Source of the DNA: Parafannyhessea umbonata
Lineage (GTDB): Bacteria > Actinomycetota > Coriobacteriia > Coriobacteriales > Atopobiaceae
DNA: 64,000 nucleotides
Reading direction: 5' to 3'
NCBI RefSeq assembly: GCF_900105025.1
Contig: NZ_LT629759.1
Coordinates: 1 to 64,000 of the forward strand
The position numbers and the translations under genes are program-made. Below are positions 16,780 through 25,441 of the stretch, piece after piece (the stretch's first letter is position 1; the number at the start of each line of letters is the position of its first letter). The notes below the pieces were generated by a model. It saw only the letters and a list, made by a program, of their open reading frames with translations. It was not told the origin of the DNA and did no database searches.

Positions 16780-17183
16780 ATAGGGACAAAGGCAGGGACC
16801 CGCCGGCAGGTGCGATGCCTGCAACGGGGCCTCCATGTCCGATATCGCTTGCGGGGCTGAATCTAGGCTTTTGATGCGGTCCCTTTCTTAAGCCTCGGGA
16901 AGCCTTTCAAAGCTGTCGGGCCAGGACTCCTGCTATTTGCTGCCAGGCAAGTTGCGCTTGCCCGTTAAGACGTCGAGCGTGTATCGTTGCCGCCGATGGG
17001 GACGTGGGGCATGAGCAGAAGCGCCACGAGTCCCAAAGGCTTGCTGGAGTCCGCTCGCTTTGCACCAGGGCGACATCGAAGGGTCGTCGCGCAGGCTCCG
17101 GCCGAATACGTAACACCTGGCATTGTGTGGACAGCGTCAGGGATGCGTCATTAGGGCGTTCTTCGCATGGCTGCAAATCCGCT
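16780..17183. other. non-coding stretch between abiE and the ABC-F gene
   Basis: No credible gene in any frame. There is a small hairpin ggcaggtgcgatgcctgc near 16805-16825. No tRNA-like cloverleaf is visible. Confidence 0.5.
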
Positions 17184-17431
17184 TTGCATCCAGGCCAGAG
17201 CCACGCTACAATGCTTGGCAACAATTCATCAGCGGGGCCTTTGACAAGCGCCGCTTCAAGTTAGGTCAGGTTAGATGAAGAACTAGCGATGCCCATTTCG
17301 GGCGCCCCATACGACCATTCTGCCAATCCGGTCGCGCTTCAGGGTGCCGCATCGCCTCAGAATCTTCTTGTTTCAAGTTCATGCATCGCGTGCCTGACCC
17401 TCTGCGCGACCTCCCCTCGAAGGAGCTCGCC
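17184..17431 (+). promoter_or_regulatory. promoter and about 210-nt leader of the ABC-F gene, with a 3-codon upstream ORF
   Basis: -35 ttgcat (17184-17189), 17-bp spacer, -10 tacaat (17207-17212). The transcript would carry a leader of about 210 nt. It includes a minimal ORF ATG-AAG-AAC-TAG at 17275-17286 behind caggttag, a stem gcccatttcgggc just after it, and a second short frame from 17289 that overlaps the ABC-F start. Antibiotic-resistance ABC-F genes are often controlled by ribosome stalling in such leaders; that use here is inference. Confidence 0.6.
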
Positions 17432-18925
17432 ATGCAACTGAATCTCAATCACATCAGCTATACCTACCCTGGTACGGTATCGGCCGCCATCGATGACGTC
17501 AGCGTCACATTCTCGTCGGGATGGACGGGCGTCATCGGCGATAACGGATGCGGGAAGAGCACGCTTGCCCGTATCGCCGCGAACTCCATCGCGCCAGATT
17601 CCGGAACGGTGAGTCCGAAGCTGTTCTCGGCGTACTGCCAGCAGGACTCGACCCAGGAACCGGACAATCTCCTCGACTTCGCATCGGACTGGGGCAAGGA
17701 GGCGCAACGAGCAAGGGCTTTGCTTCGCGTCGAAGACGACTGGTTCTGGCGCTATGGCACTCTCTCTGGGGGTCAGCAGAAGCGGCTCCAGATCGCATGC
17801 GCGCTCTATGCGCGACCGGAAGTCCTTATCATGGACGAGCCGACAAACGACCTCGACATCGTGACACGCGACATCGTGAGGGAAGCCCTCGCTTCATTCG
17901 GCGGCATCGGAATTCTCATCTCGCACGACAGGGCTCTGCTGGATAGCCTTGTGAGCCAGAGCCTGATGTGCGAGGGGGTGCGTTGGACCATGCGACCCGG
18001 AGGGTACACGAAGGCGAGTGTCCAATCGGCCATCGAGCGCTCTGCTGCAATCAGGGACCGCGAGAAGGCCGCCCGCGAAGCGAAGCGCTTGAAGGCGGAA
18101 GCCCAGCGCAGAAGCGAGGAGGCGGCGCGTCAGAAGGGCAAGCGCAGCAAGCGCAACTTGGACAAGCACGACAGTGACGCACGGGAGAGGATTGGACGCG
18201 CCATAGTCTCAGGAAAGGACGGCGTGGCTGGCAAGCTCTCGTCCAATATGAGTGAACGGCTGGCAAAGGCCGAGGGAGAGCTCTCAAAGAGAGTTGTCGC
18301 GAAGCGATACGACCATGCTCTCGGCGCGTTCGGAATTGCCGCGCGTTCGAGCTGCGTGGTGCACCTAGAGGCGACGCGACTGTCCGCTGGTGATTTCTCG
18401 ATAGTCGTGCCAGAGCTCTGGATCTCGCCAACGGACCACGTGGTGCTGACTGGCGCGAACGGAACGGGAAAGAGCCTGGTGGTACGAAGCGTCATCGAAT
18501 CTGCTCCCGACACCGTCAAAGTGGCGTACGTTCCCCAGAACGTCGGGCCGGAAGAACGCGGGCGGGCCCTGAGACGACTACGAGGTCAGGACCAAGAGAC
18601 GAAGGGCCGCATCCTCTCCATCGTGGCACGGTTGAATTCCGACCCCGATAAACTGCTCGATGGAGACGATTTGAGTCCTGGCGAGCTCCGCAAACTCATG
18701 CTCGCGCAGCAGCTTGTTGCGAATCCCAACCTCCTCGTGCTCGATGAACCGACGAATCATCTCGATGTGGGCTCCATCGAAGCGCTTCAAGGCATGCTGA
18801 TTGGTTTTCCTGGTGCGTTCCTGCTGGTCACGCATGATGGGCAGCTGTCGGAGGCGGTCACGCAGATTGGATGGGAGACAAGGCGAGGCGAGAATGGGAT
18901 GAGACTACAAGTCGCTGATGAATAA
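17432..18925 (+). CDS. ABC-F family ribosome-associated ATPase
   Basis: 497 residues starting MQLNLNHISYTYPG behind gaaggagctcgcc. There are two ABC domains in one chain and no membrane segments. Domain 1 has Walker A GDNGCGKST, signature LSGGQQKRL and Walker B VLIMDEPTNDLD. Domain 2 has GANGTGKS, a degenerate signature LSPGELRKL and LLVLDEPTNHLD. A charged, Lys/Arg-rich linker (residues about 200-290, KAAREAKRLKAEAQRR) joins them. This is the ABC-F architecture, whose members displace antibiotics from ribosomes or act in translation. The long leader favours the resistance type (Lsa/Msr/Vga-like), but the drug class cannot be told. Confidence 0.88.
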   Translation: MQLNLNHISYTYPGTVSAAIDDVSVTFSSGWTGVIGDNGCGKSTLARIAANSIAPDSGTVSPKLFSAYCQQDSTQEPDNLLDFASDWGKEAQRARALLRVEDDWFWRYGTLSGGQQKRLQIACALYARPEVLIMDEPTNDLDIVTRDIVREALASFGGIGILISHDRALLDSLVSQSLMCEGVRWTMRPGGYTKASVQSAIERSAAIRDREKAAREAKRLKAEAQRRSEEAARQKGKRSKRNLDKHDSDARERIGRAIVSGKDGVAGKLSSNMSERLAKAEGELSKRVVAKRYDHALGAFGIAARSSCVVHLEATRLSAGDFSIVVPELWISPTDHVVLTGANGTGKSLVVRSVIESAPDTVKVAYVPQNVGPEERGRALRRLRGQDQETKGRILSIVARLNSDPDKLLDGDDLSPGELRKLMLAQQLVANPNLLVLDEPTNHLDVGSIEALQGMLIGFPGAFLLVTHDGQLSEAVTQIGWETRRGENGMRLQVADE

Positions 18926-18945
18926 GCTTTGTTCGCCTTCGGCCG

Positions 18946-19224
18946 ATGCCGCGATTCAGCACGAGCGTGGTTCTCAGCGCGCTTGTGCTGAGCAGCAGGG
19001 CAAGCGTCGATGCAAAAGAGTTCGCTGCTCGATTCAATGTGAGCGTCTTTCGCATGCACGAGCATCCTAGCCCCGAGTGTCCGATCGGCCGCAACGTGCA
19101 CGCCGTGCTCGGCACGGAGCTTGACGCTGCGGAGCAGGCCATGCTTGACCACCTTGACTCCACCACCTTGGCCGATCTGGCCGACGCTACGAGGGAGCGC
19201 ATCGCGCAGCAGGAGCAGGCCTAG
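18946..19224 (+). pseudogene. Rrf2-family regulator, C-terminal remnant
   Basis: From about 19042 the frame reads FRMHEHPSPECPIGRNVHAVL and LDHLDSTTLADLADATRE. This aligns with the C-terminal half of the intact Rrf2 protein at 22561-22995 (FHFHESPCPQCPVGGNIHAAL). The DNA-binding domain is missing and the first 30 or so codons do not resemble the family. Confidence 0.65.
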
Positions 19225-19331
19225 GGGTCTGGGGTCGCGGGCTCGCCCAGATTGCCAAGCATCTCGGATTCCGTCTTGGCGCTCCGCTCGGCCAGCGTCC
19301 GTGCTTGTCGTCCGGACGGAATGCCCTCGCT

Positions 19332-19835
19332 TTATCCGACAGCCCCGCCCAACAAGTGGCCTGCTACCAGGGCTGCCATTTCCCGCGGGGTCTCGTTCCA
19401 GCCCTTACGTGCCCACGTAATGAACATCCCATAGAGTCCGTAGGCGAGAAAAGCGGCCTCGTAGCTCCCCTCGCGTCCCAGGTCGGCGTCGCTTACGATT
19501 GTTTCGAACGCGGCCAGGATGGCATCCGTACGGCCCTGCTCGATCATGAGGTCGTTTTCCGTGCGCAGTGACAGGCAGAACTCAAAGTAGCGCAGAGCCC
19601 GCTGGGGATTCGAGAACGCGAGCTCCTTCAGGCGGTGTCCCTTCTCGTATGCCCGCCATTGGCGAACGAGGTAGGCAGTCAGCAGCTCCTCCTTAGACGA
19701 GAAGTTGCGAAAGTACGTGGCCCGGCCCACGCCCGCCCGTGCGGCAAGCTCGTCGATGGTGACCTTTCTGATGTTCTTCTCGGCCATAAGCAAGAACAGG
19801 GCGGATCCCAGCATGTCCGTGGCATATGCAGACAC
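19332..19835 (-). CDS. TetR-family transcriptional regulator
   Basis: 167 residues. A GTG start 5 bases after aggaggt is chosen over the longer upstream frame. The TetR helix-turn-helix is KVTIDELAARAGVGRATYFRNFSSKEEL (residues about 24-51, seen as VTIDELA / GVGRATYFRNF). The remaining helical ligand domain ends GWNETPREMAALVAGHLLGG. It is divergent from the esterase gene at 19962, with dyads GATACG-n13-CGTATC and GATAC-n4-GTATC in between. It likely represses itself and that gene. Confidence 0.85.
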   Translation of the reverse strand: MSAYATDMLGSALFLLMAEKNIRKVTIDELAARAGVGRATYFRNFSSKEELLTAYLVRQWRAYEKGHRLKELAFSNPQRALRYFEFCLSLRTENDLMIEQGRTDAILAAFETIVSDADLGREGSYEAAFLAYGLYGMFITWARKGWNETPREMAALVAGHLLGGAVG

Positions 19836-19847
19836 GACAGACCTCCT

Positions 19848-19924
19848 GATACGAAAGCGGCCGATGCGTATCGATTGCGCTCGCGACATCGGGACGCTTG
19901 CAGGACGGACGATACGATTGTATC
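19848..19924. promoter_or_regulatory. TetR operators in the divergent gap
   Basis: gatacg (19848-19853) pairs with cgtatc (19867-19872). A second perfect dyad gatac-gatt-gtatc lies at 19911-19924. Shared gatac half-sites suggest one regulator binding both. Confidence 0.65.
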
Positions 19925-19961
19925 AGCTGAAGCGAATCTGAGGAATCTTTCGGGGGCTGTG

Positions 19962-20993
19962 ATGAAGGAGAAGACACGGGGACGCCTGCGGCTGCTCGCA
20001 AGGGTGGCGGGAGGAATCTGCATCGCCATCGTCGTGCTCGCCCTGGTGCTCACGACCCATACGCAGATCGTTATTGGAGCGATCCAGAAACTTTCTGCCG
20101 GCACGGTCAAGACAACCAATGCCTACAAGCCCGAGGGCAAACACGTGGATGCGATGCGGGATAACGGACAGCGCATCGTGACCGAAATCGCCTATGCCGA
20201 CAAGTACCCCAATAGCTTCCTGGACATAACCTACCCCGATGCCGACACCTCCGTGCGCAGGCCGACGCTGGTCTATTTTCATGGCGGAGGGTTCTTTGCG
20301 GGCAGCAAAAGTGCGGGTGACCCGCTGGCGTCGAGTGACGTCACGTCGCTGCTGGATGACATCTGTGCGGCCGGCTACAACGTCGTGAACGTGGACTACG
20401 GTCTCGTGCCCGACTGCCGCTTCCCAGTTCCTGTCATACAGGCCAATCAGGTACTGGCCTGGTGCGAGTCGCATGCGAAGGAATACGGCCTCGATATGGA
20501 CGATGTCATCATCATGGGCTCGTCTGCCGGCGCCATCATAACGAGCCAGCTGGGCGCCGTCATCGCAAATCCAAAGTATGCCGACGCGCTTGGCATAAAG
20601 CCCAAGTTGGAGCCCAGCCAGGTACGTGCTCTCGTGATTGATGACGCACCTCTTGTGTACGACGAGTTCTCCCTCGCCACCAAGGTTATCGTAGGTAACT
20701 ACGTGAGCGGGACGATCTTCCTCAGTAAGGATCAGGTGCATCGTTACGACGCCACCCAATGGGTCACCTCGGCCTACCCGCCCGCGGTACTTCTCGGCAG
20801 CGAATATCACAACGACATGAGGCACATGGACGCAGCGCTTTCGGGGGCGGGTGTCACGCACGAGCTCATCGATCCGCTGGCCGAGCGTGGCCTGAAGATG
20901 CCGCACTGCTTTGTGGCCTCCGAGCGCAAGAACAAGGTCGCACGTGACGCGTTCGAGAGGATGCTGGCCTTTCTCGCCGACCGGACGGACTAG
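19962..20993 (+). CDS. membrane-anchored alpha/beta hydrolase (HSL/BD-FAE-like esterase)
   Basis: 343 residues. Residues about 9-30 form a single hydrophobic anchor after a basic start (MKEKTRGRLRLL), with no cleavage or lipobox motif, so the enzyme is probably an extracytoplasmic membrane-anchored esterase. The oxyanion motif HGGGFFAGSK near residue 106, nucleophile elbow GSSAGA near 186 and late Asp/His (LGSEYHND, KMPHCF) identify the hormone-sensitive-lipase/esterase family. It is divergent from and presumably repressed by the TetR protein. Confidence 0.85.
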   Translation: MKEKTRGRLRLLARVAGGICIAIVVLALVLTTHTQIVIGAIQKLSAGTVKTTNAYKPEGKHVDAMRDNGQRIVTEIAYADKYPNSFLDITYPDADTSVRRPTLVYFHGGGFFAGSKSAGDPLASSDVTSLLDDICAAGYNVVNVDYGLVPDCRFPVPVIQANQVLAWCESHAKEYGLDMDDVIIMGSSAGAIITSQLGAVIANPKYADALGIKPKLEPSQVRALVIDDAPLVYDEFSLATKVIVGNYVSGTIFLSKDQVHRYDATQWVTSAYPPAVLLGSEYHNDMRHMDAALSGAGVTHELIDPLAERGLKMPHCFVASERKNKVARDAFERMLAFLADRTD

Positions 20994-20994
20994 C

Positions 20995-21420
20995 TCACTG
21001 GGAGCGTAGCAGGGCGATCGCGAGGCGGTACTTTTGCACTCGCTCTCGGTCGGCATCCGTGACCTTGGCCAGGCGGCTGAGGTCGCTGTTGTGGGTGAGG
21101 TCGGCGAGCTTCACCGTGCGGGCGAGTGCGTTGTGCTTCAGGTTTGACACATAGCCAAGATAGGGCACGCTTTTGTCGTGCGTGAGCAGTTCAAGGGCGT
21201 CGATCACGTCGTCTTCGATGCCAGCCGCGCGCAGGTCGTCGAAGGTGGTCGGCGTATCTTCCACAACGTCGTGCAGCCATGCCGTCGCTTTTGCCTTGTC
21301 ACCGCTTACCTGTGCGGCCACGTGCGCGGGGTGTTCGATGTAGGGTGCGCCGGCTTTGTCGGTTTGTCCCGCGTGCGCCTTGCGTGCGATTGCCTGGGCA
21401 ATCGTTTCCTGCGGTCCCAT
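20995..21420 (-). CDS. HD-domain phosphohydrolase (RelA/SpoT-hydrolase-like, MESH1-type)
   Basis: 141 residues from MGPQETIAQAIARKAHAG; an ATG three codons earlier is nearly on top of the ribosome site. The HD motif WLHDVVEDTPTTF, the upstream IEHPAHVAA and the downstream KLADLTHN match the metal-dependent ppGpp hydrolase fold without any synthetase, TGS or ACT domain. It may be a small alarmone or nucleotide phosphohydrolase; the substrate is inferred from family only. Its stop lies 2 bases from that of the esterase gene (convergent). Confidence 0.8.
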   Translation of the reverse strand: MGPQETIAQAIARKAHAGQTDKAGAPYIEHPAHVAAQVSGDKAKATAWLHDVVEDTPTTFDDLRAAGIEDDVIDALELLTHDKSVPYLGYVSNLKHNALARTVKLADLTHNSDLSRLAKVTDADRERVQKYRLAIALLRSQ

Positions 21421-21585
21421 GTGCCTCATCCCTTCCTGCGGCTCTAGTGCGATTCTATCGAAGGCGGAATGAGATGCGAAGCTAAGGAATGGGAGAGGAA
21501 CGTGTTTTCCCGCGATGCGAGGAGCCATGCTCGAACGCCTTGATGCCGCTGCCCTTGTCGACCCTGCGATAAGGCGCGGGGCCTC

Positions 21586-21732
21586 ATGGCGAAGCGGCAG
21601 ACGGCGGCAATGCTGGCGCGGCTTATCCGCAACGCGGATGCTCCTCTCCGCAGCCGCGAGATCCATGCGGCACTCTGCGCCATCGCGGACCTTCTGCCTG
21701 ATATCGGCGAAGGGGGGGACTGCCTGGAGTAA
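21586..21732 (+). CDS. possible 48-residue small protein
   Basis: ATG...TAA encoding MAKRQTAAMLARLIRNA followed by SREIHAALCAIADLLPDIG. The frame has the GC-rich third-position bias of neighbouring genes and an amphipathic helix at each end, but no clear ribosome site. Unrecognised; could be a remnant. Confidence 0.3.
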   Translation: MAKRQTAAMLARLIRNADAPLRSREIHAALCAIADLLPDIGEGGDCLE

Positions 21733-21737
21733 CAGGC

Positions 21738-21768
21738 TTGACCCTCACGTAACGTCATGGTTTAGAGT
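21738..21768 (+). promoter_or_regulatory. MerR-type promoter with 19-bp spacer
   Basis: -35 ttgacc (21738-21743) and -10 tagagt (21763-21768) are separated by 19 bp, too long for ordinary promoters. The intervening ccctcacgtaacgtcatgg holds the acgt-a-acgt dyad. This is the classic layout for activation by MerR proteins, here autoactivation of the gene at 21797. Confidence 0.75.
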
Positions 21769-21796
21769 GTGGCCAAGACGAGCGAGAGGAGGGTCC

Positions 21797-22534
21797 GTGA
21801 GAACCGTGCATGAAGTCAGCGAGCTTGCGCACGTGAGCGTGCGAACGCTGCATCACTACGACAAGATAGGCCTGCTTCGACCAAGCGCCCGCAGCGAGGC
21901 GGGCTACAGGCTCTACAGTGACAAAGACCTGGCGCGACTGCAGCAGATCATGCTCTTTCGGGAGCTGGAGTTCTCGCTCGCCGACATAGGGGCAATTCTC
22001 GACAGCCCGGAATTCGATCGAGACAGAGCGCTCGACCAGCAGATCGAGCTTTTGGAGCTTCGTCGGGAGCACATCGGAAACCTGATAGACATGGCAAAGG
22101 CCATGAGGGACGGAGAGGGAAGCATCTTGGAATTCGAGCCGTTCGACACGAGCAAGCTGGACGAATACGCCGAGCAGGCGAAGGCTTCGTGGGGAAAGAC
22201 CCCGCAATGGAAGGAATACGAGGAGAAGTGGGCCGGAAGGCCGAAGGAGGAGCAGGTCGCGATGGGCAAGAGCCTGATGGAGCTCTTCGTGCCGTTTGGG
22301 CGGATGTCTGCCGAAGGGGCCGACCCCTCGTGCGAGGAGGCGCTGGCTCAGGTCGCAAGGATCCAGGCATTCATCACCGAGAACTACTACGACTGCACCA
22401 ACGAGATTCTGGCGGGGCTTGGCCAGGCATACGGCAGTGGTGGCGACTTCACGCGCAACATCAACGCGGCGGCCGGTCCCGGTGCCGCCGAGTTTGCCGC
22501 CGCCGCGGTGCGCGCGTACTGCGAACGAGCGTAG
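21797..22534 (+). CDS. TipA-like MerR-family regulator with TipAS domain
   Basis: 245 residues with a GTG start after gaggaggg. The N-terminal MerR domain (VHEVSELAHVSVRTLHHYDKIGLL, residues 4-27) is joined by a coiled coil (residues about 75-110) to a C-terminal TipAS domain (residues about 125-245; VFITENYYDCTNEIL-like block, ending AAAAVRAYCERA). TipAS domains trap hydrophobic or cyclic antibiotics and other ligands, and the regulator then activates its own promoter. The 19-bp-spacer promoter upstream fits. It probably senses drugs or aromatic compounds. Confidence 0.88.
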   Translation: MRTVHEVSELAHVSVRTLHHYDKIGLLRPSARSEAGYRLYSDKDLARLQQIMLFRELEFSLADIGAILDSPEFDRDRALDQQIELLELRREHIGNLIDMAKAMRDGEGSILEFEPFDTSKLDEYAEQAKASWGKTPQWKEYEEKWAGRPKEEQVAMGKSLMELFVPFGRMSAEGADPSCEEALAQVARIQAFITENYYDCTNEILAGLGQAYGSGGDFTRNINAAAGPGAAEFAAAAVRAYCERA

Positions 22535-22560
22535 GTTGCGAGAGGCCCGCCCGGCAGGGC

Positions 22561-22995
22561 CTAGCTGGCTGCCAGCAGGCGGATGTCCTTCTCGACGTCC
22601 GCCATGGTGGTGCGCCGCAGCTGGTCCTCCAGCGCCCGCTGGGCAGCCTCCAGGCGATCGTCCAGCGCGGCGTGGATGTTGCCGCCCACGGGGCACTGCG
22701 GGCAGGGGCTCTCGTGAAAGTGGAAGAGCGAGTCCGCGTCGCTCTGGTCAACGGCGCGCCACAGGTCGAGGAGGGTGATCTTCTGGAGCGGGCGTGCCAG
22801 TGTGATGCCGGACTTTCCCTTGCTGGAGTTGATGATGTTCGCCTGCTTGAGCATGCCCATGATCGTGCGGACCATGACGGGGCTCGTGCCGATGCTTTCT
22901 GCGAGGAAGGCGCTGGTGACGGGCCTTGTGCCACCGAAGTAGTCTATGGCGCACACCATGTGCGCCGCCATCGTGAGCCTGCTGGTTATCTGCAT
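22561..22995 (-). CDS. Rrf2-family transcriptional regulator
   Basis: 144 residues starting MQITSRLTMAAHMV behind taggtgaacga; the frame extends upstream without a ribosome site. The Rrf2 winged helix (PVTSAFLAESIGTSPVMVRTIM, about residues 25-46) is followed by the family cysteine segment HESPCPQCPVGGNIH. Those Cys residues are spaced as in thiol-sensing members (YwnA-like) rather than the IscR/NsrR three-Cys cluster. It is probably a redox or electrophile sensor. Targets are not obvious; the OpuC operon begins just downstream on the same strand. Confidence 0.85.
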   Translation of the reverse strand: MQITSRLTMAAHMVCAIDYFGGTRPVTSAFLAESIGTSPVMVRTIMGMLKQANIINSSKGKSGITLARPLQKITLLDLWRAVDQSDADSLFHFHESPCPQCPVGGNIHAALDDRLEAAQRALEDQLRRTTMADVEKDIRLLAAS

Positions 22996-23060
22996 TCGTT
23001 CACCTATTCCGTAACTACTACCTTGCCAAGGGTCTTCTTCCTGCCCCTTGTGTGAGGGTA

Positions 23061-23897
23061 CTACTCCGTGGCGAGTGCTGACATTGCACGCGCCGCGCCG
23101 CTGTGACCGCAGGCGCATAGCTGGTCTTCCGGCAGGTCGCAGGCATGGCGCTGGCGCGAGACCAGCTGCTCGACGAATGCCGTCGCGGGGCGTGCCAGAA
23201 TCTCCTCGGGCGCACCGTATTGCTGTACCTTGCCCTCATCGAGCACGAGCACGTGCGTCCCCAGGCGCAGCGCCTCGCCTATGTCGTGGGTCACGAACAT
23301 TACGGTGATGCCGGTCTCGCGGTGGATGCGGCTTATTTCGACCTGCAGCTGACCGCGGGTAATCTCGTCCACGGCACCGAACGGCTCGTCCATCAGAAGG
23401 ATGTCGGGCGACGCGGCCAGGGCCCGTGCGATGCCCACGCGCTGCTGCTGACCGCCCGAGAGCTCGGACGGGTAGCGCTCCAGGAGGTCTTTGGAGAGCC
23501 CCACGATGTCCATCCACGTGCGCACTGCCTTGCGCGTGCGCTCGTGGTCGTGCTTGTTGAGCAGATTGGGCACGTATGAGATGTTGTCCTCCACCGTCAT
23601 GTTGGGGAAGAGGACGCTCCCCTGGATGGCGTAGCCGATGTTGCGGCGCAGCTGGATGGGGTCGGTGTCGCGCACATTGTGGCCGTCCACGAGCACGGTG
23701 CCCGAGGTGGGCTCTATCAGGCGGTTCACCATCTTGAGCGCGGTGGTCTTGCCGCTTCCGGAGGAGCCGATCATGGTGACGAACTCGCCCTTCGGAACCT
23801 TGAGGTCGAGGTGCTCCAGCACGCTCTTCTCGCCATAGGACTTGCTGACGTCGCGGTACTCGATGGCGACGCTGGTGGTGTTGGTCGCGTTGCTCAT
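23061..23897 (-). CDS. opuCA: glycine betaine/choline-type ABC transporter, ATP-binding subunit
   Basis: 278 residues. Walker A GSSGSGKTT (residues 43-51), signature LSGGQQQRVG and Walker B ILLMDEPFGAVD are followed by the H-loop FVTHD. Similarity is to OpuCA/ProV-type ATPases of osmoprotectant uptake. No CBS domains follow; the C-terminus is a short Cys-containing tail (CDLPEDQLCACGHSG), unlike B. subtilis OpuCA, which has tandem CBS domains for ionic-strength sensing. The start overlaps the stop of the fused permease gene (TAATG). Confidence 0.88.
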   Translation of the reverse strand: MSNATNTTSVAIEYRDVSKSYGEKSVLEHLDLKVPKGEFVTMIGSSGSGKTTALKMVNRLIEPTSGTVLVDGHNVRDTDPIQLRRNIGYAIQGSVLFPNMTVEDNISYVPNLLNKHDHERTRKAVRTWMDIVGLSKDLLERYPSELSGGQQQRVGIARALAASPDILLMDEPFGAVDEITRGQLQVEISRIHRETGITVMFVTHDIGEALRLGTHVLVLDEGKVQQYGAPEEILARPATAFVEQLVSRQRHACDLPEDQLCACGHSGAARAMSALATE

Positions 23898-25441
23898 TAG
23901 ATCAGCCCCTTCGAGCTCAGGAACTCCCTGGCCACGGCCTTGGGGTCCTTCTTTTCCTCTTCCACCTCGTAGTTCATGCGGGCCATGTCCTCCTCGGATA
24001 TGGTGCCCTGGAGCTTCTTGAGCTCGGCGCGCAGCTCGGGGTGCTCTTGGAGCGTCTGGTTGCGAACGACGTTTCCGCACTGGTAGGAGGGGAAGAAGCC
24101 CTTGTCGTCGGTGAGCACCGTGGCGTCCGCGGTGCTGAGCTTGCCGTCGGTGGTGTAGATGATGATCGCGTCCACGCTGTCCTGGGCGAGGGCGTCGTAC
24201 TTGAGGCCCGCGTCCATCTCGGTGGTCTTGCCGAAGCTCATGCCGTAGGTGCTGCAGAGGGCGTCGTATCCGTCCTCGCGCTCGAAGAAGTCCGGCTCGG
24301 CCCCAAGGTTCAGCTGGCCGGCGACCTTGGCGAGGTCCGAGTAGGTCTTGAGGTCGTACTTCTGCACGATGTCGTTGCGCACGGCGATGCCGAACGTGTT
24401 GCCGAAGCCGTACATCCCCACCCAGCTCATGTCCAGCTTCTTGTTGTAGTCCGCCTGCAGCTGGTCGAACTCGTCCTCGGAGTAGGTTCCCTTGTTCTTG
24501 AGGACCGCGGCCCATCCAGTGCCTGTGTACTCTGGGTACAGGTCGAACTGCCCGGACTCCATGCCGGCCTCGAGGTTGGAGGTGCCGCCCGCGACGCCCT
24601 CGGTGAGGTCCACCTTGAGGTTGGTGTCGTGTTCGATGAGCATCTTGAGGGCCTCGCCCATGATGTACTGCTCGGTCATGGGCTTGGTCGCGACGTTGAT
24701 GGTGTCGCTCGGGCCGGCAAGCATGCCCGGCACCGTGGCACCCAGCGCCGCGGCTGCGCAGACGAGGACGGCGCCGATGGCCAGCCTGCGGTTGGTGCGC
24801 CTTGCCCTCTGGCCGCGCATCTGCATGCGCTTCTCGACGAAGCCGAGAATTGCGTCCACCACCAGGGCAAGCACGGCGATGAGGAGGCTGCCCACGATGG
24901 TCATGGCGGTGTTGTTGGTGGTGATGCCGCGATAGATGGCCACACCCAGGCCGCCTGCGCCGATGTAGGACGCGATGCCGCCGAGTGCGATGGTCATGGT
25001 GACCATGTTGCGGATGCCGCTCATGATGACGGGCAGGGCAAGTGGCAGCTGCACGCGCACGAGCGTCTGCATGCGGGTGCCGCCCATGCCCCTGGCGGCC
25101 TCCATGATGGCGGGGTCCACGTTTGTCATGCCCGTGTACGTGGAGCGCACCATGGGCAGCAGCGCGTAGATGGTGAGCGCGATGACCGCCGTGGCATCGC
25201 CTACGCCGCTGAACGGAATGAGGAAGCCCAGCATGCTGATGGAGGGGATGGTGTACAGGAAGTTGACCACGCCCAGCGTGGGCTTGGCCGCCTTCTGGTA
25301 CTCGCTGATGAGGATGCCGGCGATGCCGCCGAAGACGATTGCGATGAGTATGGCGACCAGGCAGATCTCCACGTGCTCCACGAGCAGCCCTTGGAAGAAG
25401 TCCCAGCGCTGGACGAGTAGGTTCCAAGCCTGTGCGAGCAT
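23897..25441 (-). CDS. fused osmoprotectant ABC permease and substrate-binding protein
   Basis: 514 residues. Residues 1 to about 230 form an OpuCB/ProW-type permease with five to six membrane segments and the EAA loop (EAARGMGGTRMQTLVRVQLPLA, residues about 113-134). A further hydrophobic segment (about 222-240, AVLVCAAAALGATVPGM) leads into an OpuAC/ProX-type binding domain. That domain begins NVATKPMTEQYIMGE and contains YPEYTGTGW, a typical quaternary-amine-binding stretch. Permease-binding fusions of this kind display the binding domain outside the cell. Both ends overlap neighbours by TAATG, so the operon is tightly coupled. Confidence 0.88.
   Translation of the reverse strand: MLAQAWNLLVQRWDFFQGLLVEHVEICLVAILIAIVFGGIAGILISEYQKAAKPTLGVVNFLYTIPSISMLGFLIPFSGVGDATAVIALTIYALLPMVRSTYTGMTNVDPAIMEAARGMGGTRMQTLVRVQLPLALPVIMSGIRNMVTMTIALGGIASYIGAGGLGVAIYRGITTNNTAMTIVGSLLIAVLALVVDAILGFVEKRMQMRGQRARRTNRRLAIGAVLVCAAAALGATVPGMLAGPSDTINVATKPMTEQYIMGEALKMLIEHDTNLKVDLTEGVAGGTSNLEAGMESGQFDLYPEYTGTGWAAVLKNKGTYSEDEFDQLQADYNKKLDMSWVGMYGFGNTFGIAVRNDIVQKYDLKTYSDLAKVAGQLNLGAEPDFFEREDGYDALCSTYGMSFGKTTEMDAGLKYDALAQDSVDAIIIYTTDGKLSTADATVLTDDKGFFPSYQCGNVVRNQTLQEHPELRAELKKLQGTISEEDMARMNYEVEEEKKDPKAVAREFLSSKGLI

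Noticed and set aside
16663-17183. tRNA or other structured RNA gene
   Set aside because: Only isolated small hairpins; no cloverleaf with a CCA-compatible acceptor stem or T-loop consensus.
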